Positions 15,230 through 23,341 of a stretch of 64,000 bases of DNA are shown here, piece by piece. The DNA is taken from the NCBI RefSeq assembly GCF_000317285.1, contig NZ_AJLN01000066.1:31608-95607 (forward strand), written 5' to 3'. Position numbers and translations under genes: made by a program. Each line of letters starts with the position of its first letter. Within the stretch, counting starts at the first letter, position 1. Under the pieces are notes generated by a model, which was not told the DNA's origin, made no database searches, and worked only from the letters and a program-made list of their open reading frames with translations. The stretch comes from Chlorogloeopsis fritschii PCC 6912. Its GTDB lineage: Bacteria > Cyanobacteriota > Cyanobacteriia > Cyanobacteriales > Nostocaceae.

Positions 15230-17776
15230 TTACTCGCATTCTCCCTGGGTTAGTTCAAGAATTTCATCAAAGCAAAAATTACGTACAAGTTTTGTGAGTT
15301 TGTCTGCCAGGGCAGAATGAGTTTTGGGAATTAACTCAATCAGTTGAACAATCTTATCAGCATCAACTTCTAAGGCTGCTTGACACATTTGTTCTCTCCA
15401 AGAGGGGGGCATCACTATCAAATCGTCTGACTTGAGCTTGTTTTCTAATCTGAAGTTACTGTTATATACCTGTGTTTGTTTGCTCTCCTGCTGTTGGGTA
15501 TAAATATACTTAACTCCTAAATGTTTAGCTATCTTCTCAAAGATAATCTGCTCTTGGAAAGGTTTGCGGACAAAATCATCACAACCTACAGCTAGGATGT
15601 TGGCTCGCTGTTCTTCAAAGGCACTGGCAGTCAGAGCGATGATGATCGTGCGGGAAGAAGACACGGCGGGTAAGTTATCCCCATCTTGTTGATTCCTCTC
15701 CATTGCCTTAATCTGCTTGGTAGATTGATAGCCATCCATCAAAGGCATTCGCATATCCATCCAAATCAGATGGGGGTGCCACTGCTGCCAAATGGTGACT
15801 GCTTCTTGTCCATCACTTGCACTGCAAGTATCAAAACCAACGCTTTGCAACAATTGTACTAACAGTTCCCGATTCTCCTGATGGTCATCAACTACAAGAA
15901 TTCGGTATGCTGGTTCGTTATTAGCAAGCCTGAGAACTCGTCTTTGAGTTGTCTGAGCAACTTCTTCTGGTAATTTAGCTATTTGGACTTGTACATCAAA
16001 CCGAAAAATAGTTCCCTGCCCAAAAGTACTGTTGCAACAGAGTTCTCCTCCCATCAACTGCACAAACTGGTGGCTAATAGCTAGTCCCAGCCCAGTACCT
16101 TCCTTGATTTGAACACCACTGCTAGTTTGCACAAACGGTTTAAATAAATCTTTCATTTCTTCTGGTGCAATTCCGCATCCAGTGTCTTCAACCTCGAAAA
16201 AGAGGAAAGGGAGAGGGAGAGAGGGGGGGAGTGGGGGAGAATTATTCCCCGTGTCCTCTTCAAGTGTCCCTAGTCCCCAGTACCTAGTACCTAACTTTGC
16301 TCGCAGCGTCACTCCCCCAGCAGAAGTGAATTTAACAGCATTACCCAAGAGGTTGATTATAATTTGCCGTAATTTACCTTCATCAGTAACGATAAACTCA
16401 GGTAAGTCAGGTGCAAGCTCAAACTGCAGCGATAACTGTTTTGCTTCAGTTCGCACCAAAAACATTTCCTGCAAAGTTTGTAAAAAAGTTCTTAAATTGA
16501 AAGGTACGGGCTTAAGAGCAACACGTCCTGCCTCAATTTTAGACATCTCCAAAACGTCGTTAATTAAACCCAGCAGGTGTTTGCCACTACGGTTAATGGT
16601 AGCTAAAAATTCACATTGCTTTGGCGTAAGAGCAGGATCTCGCTCCATAAGTTGAGCAAAGCCAAGAATGGCATTCAATGGTGTGCGTAATTCGTGGCTC
16701 ATATTGGCTAAAAATTCGCTCTTAGAGCGATTAGCAGCTTCGGCTTCCTGAGCTTTCATCTCCAGTTTGTGGCTGTAGTTCTCTAACTGCTCGCGCGAAA
16801 TTTTTAACTGTTGTGTAAGCCAATTTACTCCAATTATTAGAAATATCACTGATACCAATCCTACTGCCACAATCGTCCCTGCTAGTTGGCGAGCCGGAGC
16901 AAAGGCTTCTTCTTGATGCATTTCCACTAGTAAGGCAAGGTCTTGGTCATTGAGCCAGCGATATACTCCAATCACTGGCACTTTCGCATAGTTAAAATAA
17001 AGACCGTAACCACTTACTCCACTCATTGCCGCATCAATGCCTTGACTGCTAACTCCTTCAGCAAATTCCTGCCTGTTGTCATTCTCTTTAGAAATAAAAG
17101 TATTTCTCGTCACCATCGAACCAACTAAGTAGGTTTCGCCACTTTTACCTAAACCTGTACGTTCTCGGACGATGCGATCGATTCGGTCTAGGTTCAGGTG
17201 AGCTAGAATTATACCCTTGTGTTTTCCTGTTACATCGCGCAAAGGTGTTGCTAAGGTGACTGACGGTTTACCAGTAATAGGTGAAACATAAAAAATGGGA
17301 GCAAAGGAATCTCCCAGTTCAATCTTTTCAACGTAAGTCACGTTACCTAAAGGTTCATATCGACCTTCGTGTACTTTGTTAATTGATAAAATCACTCGAT
17401 TACTGCGATCGAGAATAAAAATCTCCTTTAGGCTGGGTTTGAGGCGATTTACCTTAAGTAAGTATTCAGAGAGAACTTTGTAAGCAGCTTGATAATCTGG
17501 AGCAGATTTTGTCTGGCTCAAAAGTTTATTTACATTCGATTTTACGTCTGGAAGCTTAGTCACAAGCAGAAAATCTCGCTGTTGATCTTCAAACCAGCGG
17601 GTGATTTCTTCTTCTTTGAGCGTTGCAGTCACATTCAGTCGATTGAAAGCAGCTTGTTTTAAAGCCTCTCTCGCTTTAAAAAAGGCAACTCCTCCTACTA
17701 CACCGACACTTACTAAGGATAGGAGTAAGAAGGAACGAGTAATATTAGTGGTAAAGTATTGGTTCCAAAACTTCAT
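15230..17776 (-). CDS. hybrid sensor histidine kinase (Cache, HisKA, HATPase, REC)
   Basis: 848 residues. A membrane segment (about 14-33), a periplasmic Cache-type sensor (about 40-295, with FILDRSNRVILSINK and ATPLRDVTGKHKGIILAHLN), a second membrane segment (about 300-322), a coiled coil, HisKA with His361 in NMSHELRTPLNAI, HATPase (N box INLLGNAVKFT, then EVEDTGCGIAPEE, GTGLGLAI), and a receiver (about 625-745) with Asp674 in IWMDMRMPLMDG. About 30 residues near 496-524 (DNA 16204-16293), rich in Gly, Leu and Pro, come from a G/A-rich intergenic-type repeat lying in frame inside the HATPase domain. It is downstream of a sugar-binding lipoprotein gene on the same strand, which could be functionally linked. 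Confidence 0.9.
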   Translation of the reverse strand: MKFWNQYFTTNITRSFLLLSLVSVGVVGGVAFFKAREALKQAAFNRLNVTATLKEEEITRWFEDQQRDFLLVTKLPDVKSNVNKLLSQTKSAPDYQAAYKVLSEYLLKVNRLKPSLKEIFILDRSNRVILSINKVHEGRYEPLGNVTYVEKIELGDSFAPIFYVSPITGKPSVTLATPLRDVTGKHKGIILAHLNLDRIDRIVRERTGLGKSGETYLVGSMVTRNTFISKENDNRQEFAEGVSSQGIDAAMSGVSGYGLYFNYAKVPVIGVYRWLNDQDLALLVEMHQEEAFAPARQLAGTIVAVGLVSVIFLIIGVNWLTQQLKISREQLENYSHKLEMKAQEAEAANRSKSEFLANMSHELRTPLNAILGFAQLMERDPALTPKQCEFLATINRSGKHLLGLINDVLEMSKIEAGRVALKPVPFNLRTFLQTLQEMFLVRTEAKQLSLQFELAPDLPEFIVTDEGKLRQIIINLLGNAVKFTSAGGVTLRAKLGTRYWGLGTLEEDTGNNSPPLPPSLPLPFLFFEVEDTGCGIAPEEMKDLFKPFVQTSSGVQIKEGTGLGLAISHQFVQLMGGELCCNSTFGQGTIFRFDVQVQIAKLPEEVAQTTQRRVLRLANNEPAYRILVVDDHQENRELLVQLLQSVGFDTCSASDGQEAVTIWQQWHPHLIWMDMRMPLMDGYQSTKQIKAMERNQQDGDNLPAVSSSRTIIIALTASAFEEQRANILAVGCDDFVRKPFQEQIIFEKIAKHLGVKYIYTQQQESKQTQVYNSNFRLENKLKSDDLIVMPPSWREQMCQAALEVDADKIVQLIELIPKTHSALADKLTKLVRNFCFDEILELTQGECE
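16204..16293. repeat. low-complexity dispersed repeat inside histidine kinase gene
   Basis: A G/A-rich run (ggaaagggagagggagag...) followed by tccctagtccccagtaccta lies inside the kinase frame without breaking it. Similar sequences occur in spacers at 57430-57490 and as heptamers at 56266-56312 and 59877-59970. The encoded residues separate two conserved HATPase motifs. Confidence 0.7.
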
Positions 17777-17904
17777 AAGCTATGAGCGCTTTGTTCCCAC
17801 TGAAGATTTATCACCTTTTTTAATCTTCACGCAGGCTGTTGATTTTTTTACGCAATCAAAGATAATTTTCCAGATTGTTAAATTTATCTTTTAATTTTTG
17901 GCTT

Positions 17905-19374
17905 TTATATTGCTTGCTGCCATTGCTCAAAAATTTGCTTGATCCGCGCAATTATCTCATCAGCTGCTTGTTCTGGAGATAAACCATCTGCAATTATCCG
18001 ATTGAGAGCTTTGCCCCAAACGTTCTCTTCCAAAACTAAGCTATAGGCAGGGTTTTGAGTACTATAAAATAAGCGCGTTTGACCATCAGTTAATGTTTTG
18101 GCAACAGTCGAAATATGCGGATCGGCAGGATTAGTCCAAAAAGGATCTTTCCAAATTGGTTTAAGTACTGGAAAATTCCTACCTCCAGCAGCTTTCAGAT
18201 AATCTCCCATTACCTCTGGTTGTATTAAATAGGTAAGAAAGTCCTTGGCTATTTTCTGGTTTTGAGACTGGGCAAACAAAACTACTTCTTTAAGAGTAAC
18301 TAAATGACGCATCGAACTGGCATTAGGTTTGTTAGGAAAAACTATAGTGCCTAAATTGTTGCGATAAGTATCATCATCTTGGCGTACAGCGCTAGGAATT
18401 GAGAGTGTAGGATTGGGTGTCATAACCACAACACGGTTAAGCAAGTTGCGATTATTATCTGGATTTAACCACTTCACCGCTTCGGGTGGTACATAATCCT
18501 CTTGGTAAAATTTGGCATACCAGTCTAGGCTATCAATAATACCTTGACGAACTTCGGGATCGTCAACGCGCAGTTGACCTTTAGTATCTAAAATTTGAAC
18601 ATCGTATGCTTCTAAAATCTGCTCAAACAGGTAGTAAGTATCTGAAGCTCCAACGGAAAAAGGAAAGCCTAATCCATAAATTTCCTTTTTTTGCTGTCTG
18701 CGCAGATCAACCTGTACTTGTTTCCAGAACTCCCAAAAGCCAACCCAATCTTTGGGAATGTCGCTTTCTTTACGACCAACTTGTTTGATTAAATCCCGCC
18801 AGTAAAATATTTGAATAGTTGCTTGGTGAATCGGAATAGCATAGTAGCTCCGCTTTTTATCTACATTGTTATACAAATGAACGGCTTCCAGTACAGCCTT
18901 AGAATAAAAACTTTTGACTGGTTCAATTACATCTGAGAGATCTGCGAGCTTGCCAGCCCAAGCAAGACGCGGATTTAACTGCCTTTCAGCTATTAAACTT
19001 ATCATCAAATCGGGCGGAACACCCGCTCGAAGCGCCCTTTGTGATTTCTGTGCTAGCTCGTCATCATTATAGAAAGAAAGCTTGATTTTGTTACCAGTTT
19101 TTTGCTCCCAGCGCTTCACAAGTTTTTGGAGTGCTTCATCCTCTTCTAAAGTAAAGCCTTTATCCCACCAAATCTTCAACACTGTATTGTCATTAGATAA
19201 CTGAGTGAGTGAGGACGATTCTAATTTAGAGGTGCTAGTACAGGCAATAATTATGAAGCAGAGTATTAATGCTATTAGCACATCCTTATAAGTTTGCTTA
19301 ATTCTTCGCAAACTCCTAAGGTTTTGAGCAATTTGACCGATTCTTATTTTGAATAACATAGATATAGAACTCAC
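17905..19374 (-). CDS. ABC transporter sugar-binding lipoprotein (family 1)
   Basis: 489 residues. A hydrophobic segment ending LCFIIIAC (cysteine near residue 45) is a lipobox, so the mature protein is probably lipid-anchored. The body is a family-1 solute-binding protein: LKIWWDKGFTLEEDEALQKL, KLSFYNDDELAQKSQRALRA, GVPPDLMISL, YYAIPIHQATIQIFYWRDLI, then late NPAYSLVLEENVWGKALNRI. Such proteins bind sugars or oligosaccharides for ABC importers, but no permease or ATPase gene is nearby. The N-terminus before the lipobox is long; a later ATG (residue 6) is possible. The Cache histidine kinase lies downstream after ~130 bp. Confidence 0.85.
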   Translation of the reverse strand: MSSISMLFKIRIGQIAQNLRSLRRIKQTYKDVLIALILCFIIIACTSTSKLESSSLTQLSNDNTVLKIWWDKGFTLEEDEALQKLVKRWEQKTGNKIKLSFYNDDELAQKSQRALRAGVPPDLMISLIAERQLNPRLAWAGKLADLSDVIEPVKSFYSKAVLEAVHLYNNVDKKRSYYAIPIHQATIQIFYWRDLIKQVGRKESDIPKDWVGFWEFWKQVQVDLRRQQKKEIYGLGFPFSVGASDTYYLFEQILEAYDVQILDTKGQLRVDDPEVRQGIIDSLDWYAKFYQEDYVPPEAVKWLNPDNNRNLLNRVVVMTPNPTLSIPSAVRQDDDTYRNNLGTIVFPNKPNASSMRHLVTLKEVVLFAQSQNQKIAKDFLTYLIQPEVMGDYLKAAGGRNFPVLKPIWKDPFWTNPADPHISTVAKTLTDGQTRLFYSTQNPAYSLVLEENVWGKALNRIIADGLSPEQAADEIIARIKQIFEQWQQAI

Positions 19375-19467
19375 ATTCTATATAAGTAGATACCCTATTT
19401 AATGCCTCTTAGCGCTAAACTAACCCAGCTACGCTAATTCCACATCAAACACTTGACAGGGAAAAAG

Positions 19468-19481
19468 AGTGTATATACACT
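19468..19481. promoter_or_regulatory. perfect palindrome, candidate MarR operator (copy 1)
   Basis: agtgtatatacact is a perfect 14-bp palindrome ending 7 bp before the preferred ATG of the MarR gene. An identical copy lies just past the gene at 19963-19976. MarR proteins bind such inverted repeats, so this is probably the autoregulatory operator. Confidence 0.75.
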
Positions 19482-19488
19482 GATTGTT

Positions 19489-19947
19489 ATGCAAGACCAA
19501 AATACTCAGTTAACTTTATGTAAAAAAGTCGCCGCTACCTGTACCTGCTTTAATCTGCGCAAAGCATCGCGCGTTGTCACACAACTTTTCGATGAAGTGC
19601 TACAACCAAGTGGATTGTTAGTGAATCAGTTTACACTTCTCGCTGCTATCAGCATAGCTGGATCGGCACCAATCACGCGCCTTGCACAAGAATTAGTCAT
19701 GGATCGAACTACATTAACACGCAACCTCAAGCCATTAGAAAGACAGGGATTAATCCAGATAGAACCTGGCAAAGATCAACGGATGCGAGTTGTAAGTTTA
19801 ACAGCTGAAGGTTATGCCGCTTTAGAAAAAGCACTTCCCCTGTGGGAGGAGGCGCAAACTCTTGTGGTAGAGCAATTAGGACAACAAAGATGGAGCATAT
19901 TGTTAAAAAGTTTGTCTGATACCGTTTCCACCCTCCAAAAAAGCTAA
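19489..19947 (+). CDS. MarR-family transcriptional regulator
   Basis: 152 residues from ATG 19489. Winged-helix MarR layout: dimerisation helices (FNLRKASRVVTQLFDEVLQP), the DNA-binding helices with APITRLAQELVMDRTTLTRN and LKPLERQGLIQ, and a wing IEPGKDQRMRVVSLTAEGYA. The frame is open to TTG 19453, but that would put the palindromic operator inside the coding region, so the later ATG is preferred. Cysteines near the N-terminus (LCKKVAATCTCF) could allow redox or metal sensing, which is speculative. Identical palindromes on both sides suggest it controls itself and the Fe-S protein gene downstream. Confidence 0.88.
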   Translation: MQDQNTQLTLCKKVAATCTCFNLRKASRVVTQLFDEVLQPSGLLVNQFTLLAAISIAGSAPITRLAQELVMDRTTLTRNLKPLERQGLIQIEPGKDQRMRVVSLTAEGYAALEKALPLWEEAQTLVVEQLGQQRWSILLKSLSDTVSTLQKS

Positions 19948-19962
19948 TTTTTTTGATTAATA

Positions 19963-19976
19963 AGTGTATATACACT
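19963..19976. promoter_or_regulatory. perfect palindrome, candidate MarR operator (copy 2)
   Basis: A second exact agtgtatatacact, 15 bp past the MarR stop and 148 bp before the Fe-S protein start. Its position suggests control of the downstream gene by the same MarR protein. Confidence 0.7.
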
Positions 19977-20124
19977 CTTTTTTTCTATTAGCACTTACCA
20001 AAATCTCTCTAAAATCCTCCTTCCTCAGTGTTCTCCGCGTACTCTGCGGTTTGTTTATTTTCCATAACTCCTGCGTAAGTCCTGTCTATTTCCCTTAAAC
20101 TTTGTTTTCACAGGATGAATATAT

Positions 20125-21465
20125 ATGCCAAAATTCGATCACCATCCGACAGTGAGACGTTTTCGCGAACAAGTACAGAGCAATGATTCCAAGTCTACTT
20201 CTGTGATTGATGCTGAGTGGTTACGCAATCTTTGTTTAGCAGCTGGGGCGGATGATGTGGGTTTTGTCGAGATTGAGCGATCGCAAATTGCCAACCAACA
20301 CCAAGACATTCTAACAGCCTTTCCGCCGACAAAAACTCTGATTAGCTTTGTATGTCGGATGAACAAAGAGAATGTTCGCAGCCCGGCACGTTCTGTTGCC
20401 AACGTAGAGTTTCACAGTACAGGTGATGAAGTTAATCATGTTGCTCGTGAAATTGTCGCTGCTCTTGAGCAACAGGGTGTACGAGCCTTAAATCCAGCAA
20501 TGGGTTTCCCAATGGAGATGGAGCGCTTCCCAGGCAAAGTTTGGGTGATTTCCCACAAACCCGTGGCAGTGGCAGCAGGCTTAGGACATATGGGAATTCA
20601 CCGTAACGTCATTCATCCTAAATTTGGCAACTTCATCTTGTTGGGGACAATTTTAATAGATAAGGAAGTAACTAAATACAACCAACCCATCGACTATAAT
20701 CCTTGCTTGGAGTGTAAATTATGTGTCACAGCCTGTCCAGTGGGAGCAATTGGTACAGATGGGCACTTTAACTTCTCAGCTTGCTATACCCATAATTATC
20801 GGGAATTTATGGGAGGATTCACAGATTGGGTAGAAAATATTGCTGAAAGTAAGAGTGCCAGAAATTACCGTCAAAAAGCGAGTAGTGCTGAATCAGCATC
20901 AATGTGGCAAAGTCTTTCTTTTGGAGCAAACTATAAAGCTGCTTACTGCATGGCTGTTTGCCCGGCGGGAGAAGATGTGATTGCTGCGTTTTTGACAAAT
21001 CGGAAAGACTTCATTCAAGAAGTAGTCAAGCCTTTAGAGAATAAAGAGGAAACTATCTATGTCGTTCCTGGCTCTGATGCGGAAGCCCATGTAAAACGTC
21101 GGTTTCCTCATAAAAAAGTAAAAAGAATTAGCAATGGATTACAGCCAAGTTCGATCCGCGGATTTCTCCGTGGTTTACCGCTAACCTTTCAAAGGAACCA
21201 ATCAGAAGGTTTAGATGCAACTTACCACTTCACATTCACAGGTGCGGAGGAATGCAAAGCGACAGTAATTATTAGGGATAAGAAAATACAGGTGCATGAT
21301 GGGTACGTTGGCAATGCAGATATTCATATTACTGCTGATAGTGATAATTGGCTTCGCTTTCTAGCCAAGGAGCAAAACATAATCTGGGCATTGCTGCGAA
21401 GGAAGATTCGCGTTAAAGGTTCACTCCGATTACTTCAAGCTTTCAGCAAGTGCTTTCCATCCTGA
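20125..21465 (+). CDS. 4Fe-4S reductase-like protein fused to an SCP2 domain
   Basis: 446 residues. Residues about 25-330 resemble the epoxyqueuosine reductase/reductive dehalogenase-like Fe-S family: NLCLAAGADDVGFVEIERSQ, AAGLGHMGIHRNVIHPKFGN, a ferredoxin motif CLECKLCVTACPVGAI and a second cysteine set (SACYTH, YCMAVCPAGED). Residues about 345-440 look like a sterol-carrier-protein-2 lipid-binding domain (ATYHFTFTGAEECKATVIIR, DADIHIT-like and VKGSLRLLQAF segments). Two 4Fe-4S clusters plus a lipid pocket suggest redox chemistry on a hydrophobic substrate; the substrate is unknown. It lies downstream of a MarR gene with shared palindromes. QueG proper lacks the SCP2 tail, so this is not called queG. 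Confidence 0.8.
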   Translation: MPKFDHHPTVRRFREQVQSNDSKSTSVIDAEWLRNLCLAAGADDVGFVEIERSQIANQHQDILTAFPPTKTLISFVCRMNKENVRSPARSVANVEFHSTGDEVNHVAREIVAALEQQGVRALNPAMGFPMEMERFPGKVWVISHKPVAVAAGLGHMGIHRNVIHPKFGNFILLGTILIDKEVTKYNQPIDYNPCLECKLCVTACPVGAIGTDGHFNFSACYTHNYREFMGGFTDWVENIAESKSARNYRQKASSAESASMWQSLSFGANYKAAYCMAVCPAGEDVIAAFLTNRKDFIQEVVKPLENKEETIYVVPGSDAEAHVKRRFPHKKVKRISNGLQPSSIRGFLRGLPLTFQRNQSEGLDATYHFTFTGAEECKATVIIRDKKIQVHDGYVGNADIHITADSDNWLRFLAKEQNIIWALLRRKIRVKGSLRLLQAFSKCFPS

Positions 21466-21466
21466 T

Positions 21467-23170
21467 CTAAAATTTCTCACCACACCGATAAAGTTGATAG
21501 GGAACACCAACACGATAATGCTGTTTGACATCTATGTTGCAAACAGTAGATTGTGAAAGTAGTACTTGTTGTGGATAATCACGGCGTTTAATTCCAGGAG
21601 CAACAACCCATAAATTGAGGTTAGAAGTGGTTAGATTAGGTAATTGAGAAAGCTTTGCCCATATAGATTGAAAATCAGGTGATTTTTGGAAAAAAGCAAA
21701 ATCAGTAGACGCAAATGGGATATGAGATTTGGATACTTTCTCTTTCCCATTTCTAACTGTTTTTAATGCTAAGGCAAAACTTAATCCCAATGCTACATCC
21801 TGATAATTTCCATATCCCACCACAACCATCAGTGGTGTAGAAGGGTTTTGGTTCATCGTTTGAGCTACTTGTTCTGGTATAAATGGTTTGAGAAAAACTA
21901 AGTTAGAAACAACAAAAACACAACTGATAAAACTTACAAAGAAAATAGTAATAATTGAATTATTTTTAATTTTTAATTTTACTTTTTTAGTAATTATTAG
22001 GCTGGCAGCAACAAGAGCACAGAAGCTGGGATAGTAGACAAAACTATAGCGAGGAATAGCCGTAATATCTTTTTCTAAAAAATAGGCAATAGCAAAAAAT
22101 TCTAATAAAATTACAACGAAAAAACTTAAAAGTGTAAGTGTAGCTAAATGAGTTGTCGATTTACACCATAGTTGTCTTAATCCTTTACAAACTTGCCATC
22201 CCAACCAAATCCCAAAACAAAGCATGGATACTCCCGATAGGATAGCGATCGCAAGAGGCTGTCTTTCAACAGGGAGAGCAATTACCATCAGTATCCAGTT
22301 CAGTAAGGTTTGATAAAAAGGGGCAATATGATTTGGAGAATAAAGCCAATCAGTTTCAGGACGATGATAATCTCTTAATATCACTGGTAGCCAGGGCAAA
22401 AAGCTCAGTGTAAGTGCACTAATAGATAAAATTGATGCTAACCAAACTGGCAATTGATTTGTAATATTTGCCCTATACAGGCACAATAAAACTAATAATA
22501 TTCCAAATTCTGCAATGAGAGCAAGAATAAAAAAGTAGTGAACATAAAGACCAACAATATTAATAATTGTCCAACTTAACCAAACCCACAATCTAATTTG
22601 TTGTCGCTGAAAAATATCTAATTGGATTTGTATTAATCCCAGTAATGATAAAGTGATTAATAGCATGGGTAAAGTGTAGTGCCTTGCTTCTTGGGAAAGG
22701 TAAACAGCAAAAGGCGAGACTGCCATTAACATTGCTGCTTTTAATCCAGCCGCTTTAGAAAAAGCAAGACGATTGAGACAATAAATAGCCGCGATCGCAC
22801 CCACACCAAACAGAGCAGGTAGCGATCGTAATTTAATTATCCAATTCTCTCCTAGAGGGGCGAACAAACCCAGCCAACTATACATCCAGCAAAAAAATAA
22901 CGGTGGATGAGTAGACTGATTAGCAAGATTGTGGGCTATTTGAGCACAACTTTTCCCTGGTTGATAAGTAAAAATCTTCTGCAATTTTTCTATAGGTAAG
23001 ACTACGTCTAAAGGCAAGTCATGGAAATTTTTACCCAAGCTGAAGATGGCAGTAATCACTTCATCCATCCACAGAGGTTTTAAGTCCAAATTGTAAAAGC
23101 GCAGGATGATACCGAGGGCGATGACTCCGGTTAAACCTAAATAATGTAGATAAAATCTGTGATTTATCAT
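21467..23170 (-). CDS. GT39-like membrane glycosyltransferase
   Basis: 567 residues, mostly hydrophobic with about ten or more membrane helices. LRFYNLDLKPLWMDEVITAI (with the acidic residues expected in the first external loop), NQSTHPPLFFCWMYSW and SLPALFGVGAIAAIYCLNRL are typical of the ArnT/PMT (GT39) superfamily, which uses polyprenyl-phosphate sugars. Acceptor and sugar are unknown. The C-terminal soluble part (about 450-567) is less conserved. It converges on the Fe-S/SCP2 gene with a 1-bp gap, so their ends must share termination signals. Confidence 0.8.
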   Translation of the reverse strand: MINHRFYLHYLGLTGVIALGIILRFYNLDLKPLWMDEVITAIFSLGKNFHDLPLDVVLPIEKLQKIFTYQPGKSCAQIAHNLANQSTHPPLFFCWMYSWLGLFAPLGENWIIKLRSLPALFGVGAIAAIYCLNRLAFSKAAGLKAAMLMAVSPFAVYLSQEARHYTLPMLLITLSLLGLIQIQLDIFQRQQIRLWVWLSWTIINIVGLYVHYFFILALIAEFGILLVLLCLYRANITNQLPVWLASILSISALTLSFLPWLPVILRDYHRPETDWLYSPNHIAPFYQTLLNWILMVIALPVERQPLAIAILSGVSMLCFGIWLGWQVCKGLRQLWCKSTTHLATLTLLSFFVVILLEFFAIAYFLEKDITAIPRYSFVYYPSFCALVAASLIITKKVKLKIKNNSIITIFFVSFISCVFVVSNLVFLKPFIPEQVAQTMNQNPSTPLMVVVGYGNYQDVALGLSFALALKTVRNGKEKVSKSHIPFASTDFAFFQKSPDFQSIWAKLSQLPNLTTSNLNLWVVAPGIKRRDYPQQVLLSQSTVCNIDVKQHYRVGVPYQLYRCGEKF

Positions 23171-23341
23171 TTGTCAGTAGAAGCGGTTTTAATCAGATAT
23201 CTTATCGCTTCACTAAATAACAAAACAACGTTTTTTTGCTTTCTTGGTTTAGCGATTTCGCTTTTAGTGATTCCCGCATCTCGTCTCAACACCAAATTTG
23301 GATTTAGTACATAAATTCGCTGACAATGTGCCAAGTGCTAT

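Noticed and set aside
20125..21465. Calling the Fe-S protein queG
   Set aside because: The C-terminal SCP2-like domain and the MarR context do not fit standard epoxyqueuosine reductase; only the family-level similarity is claimed.
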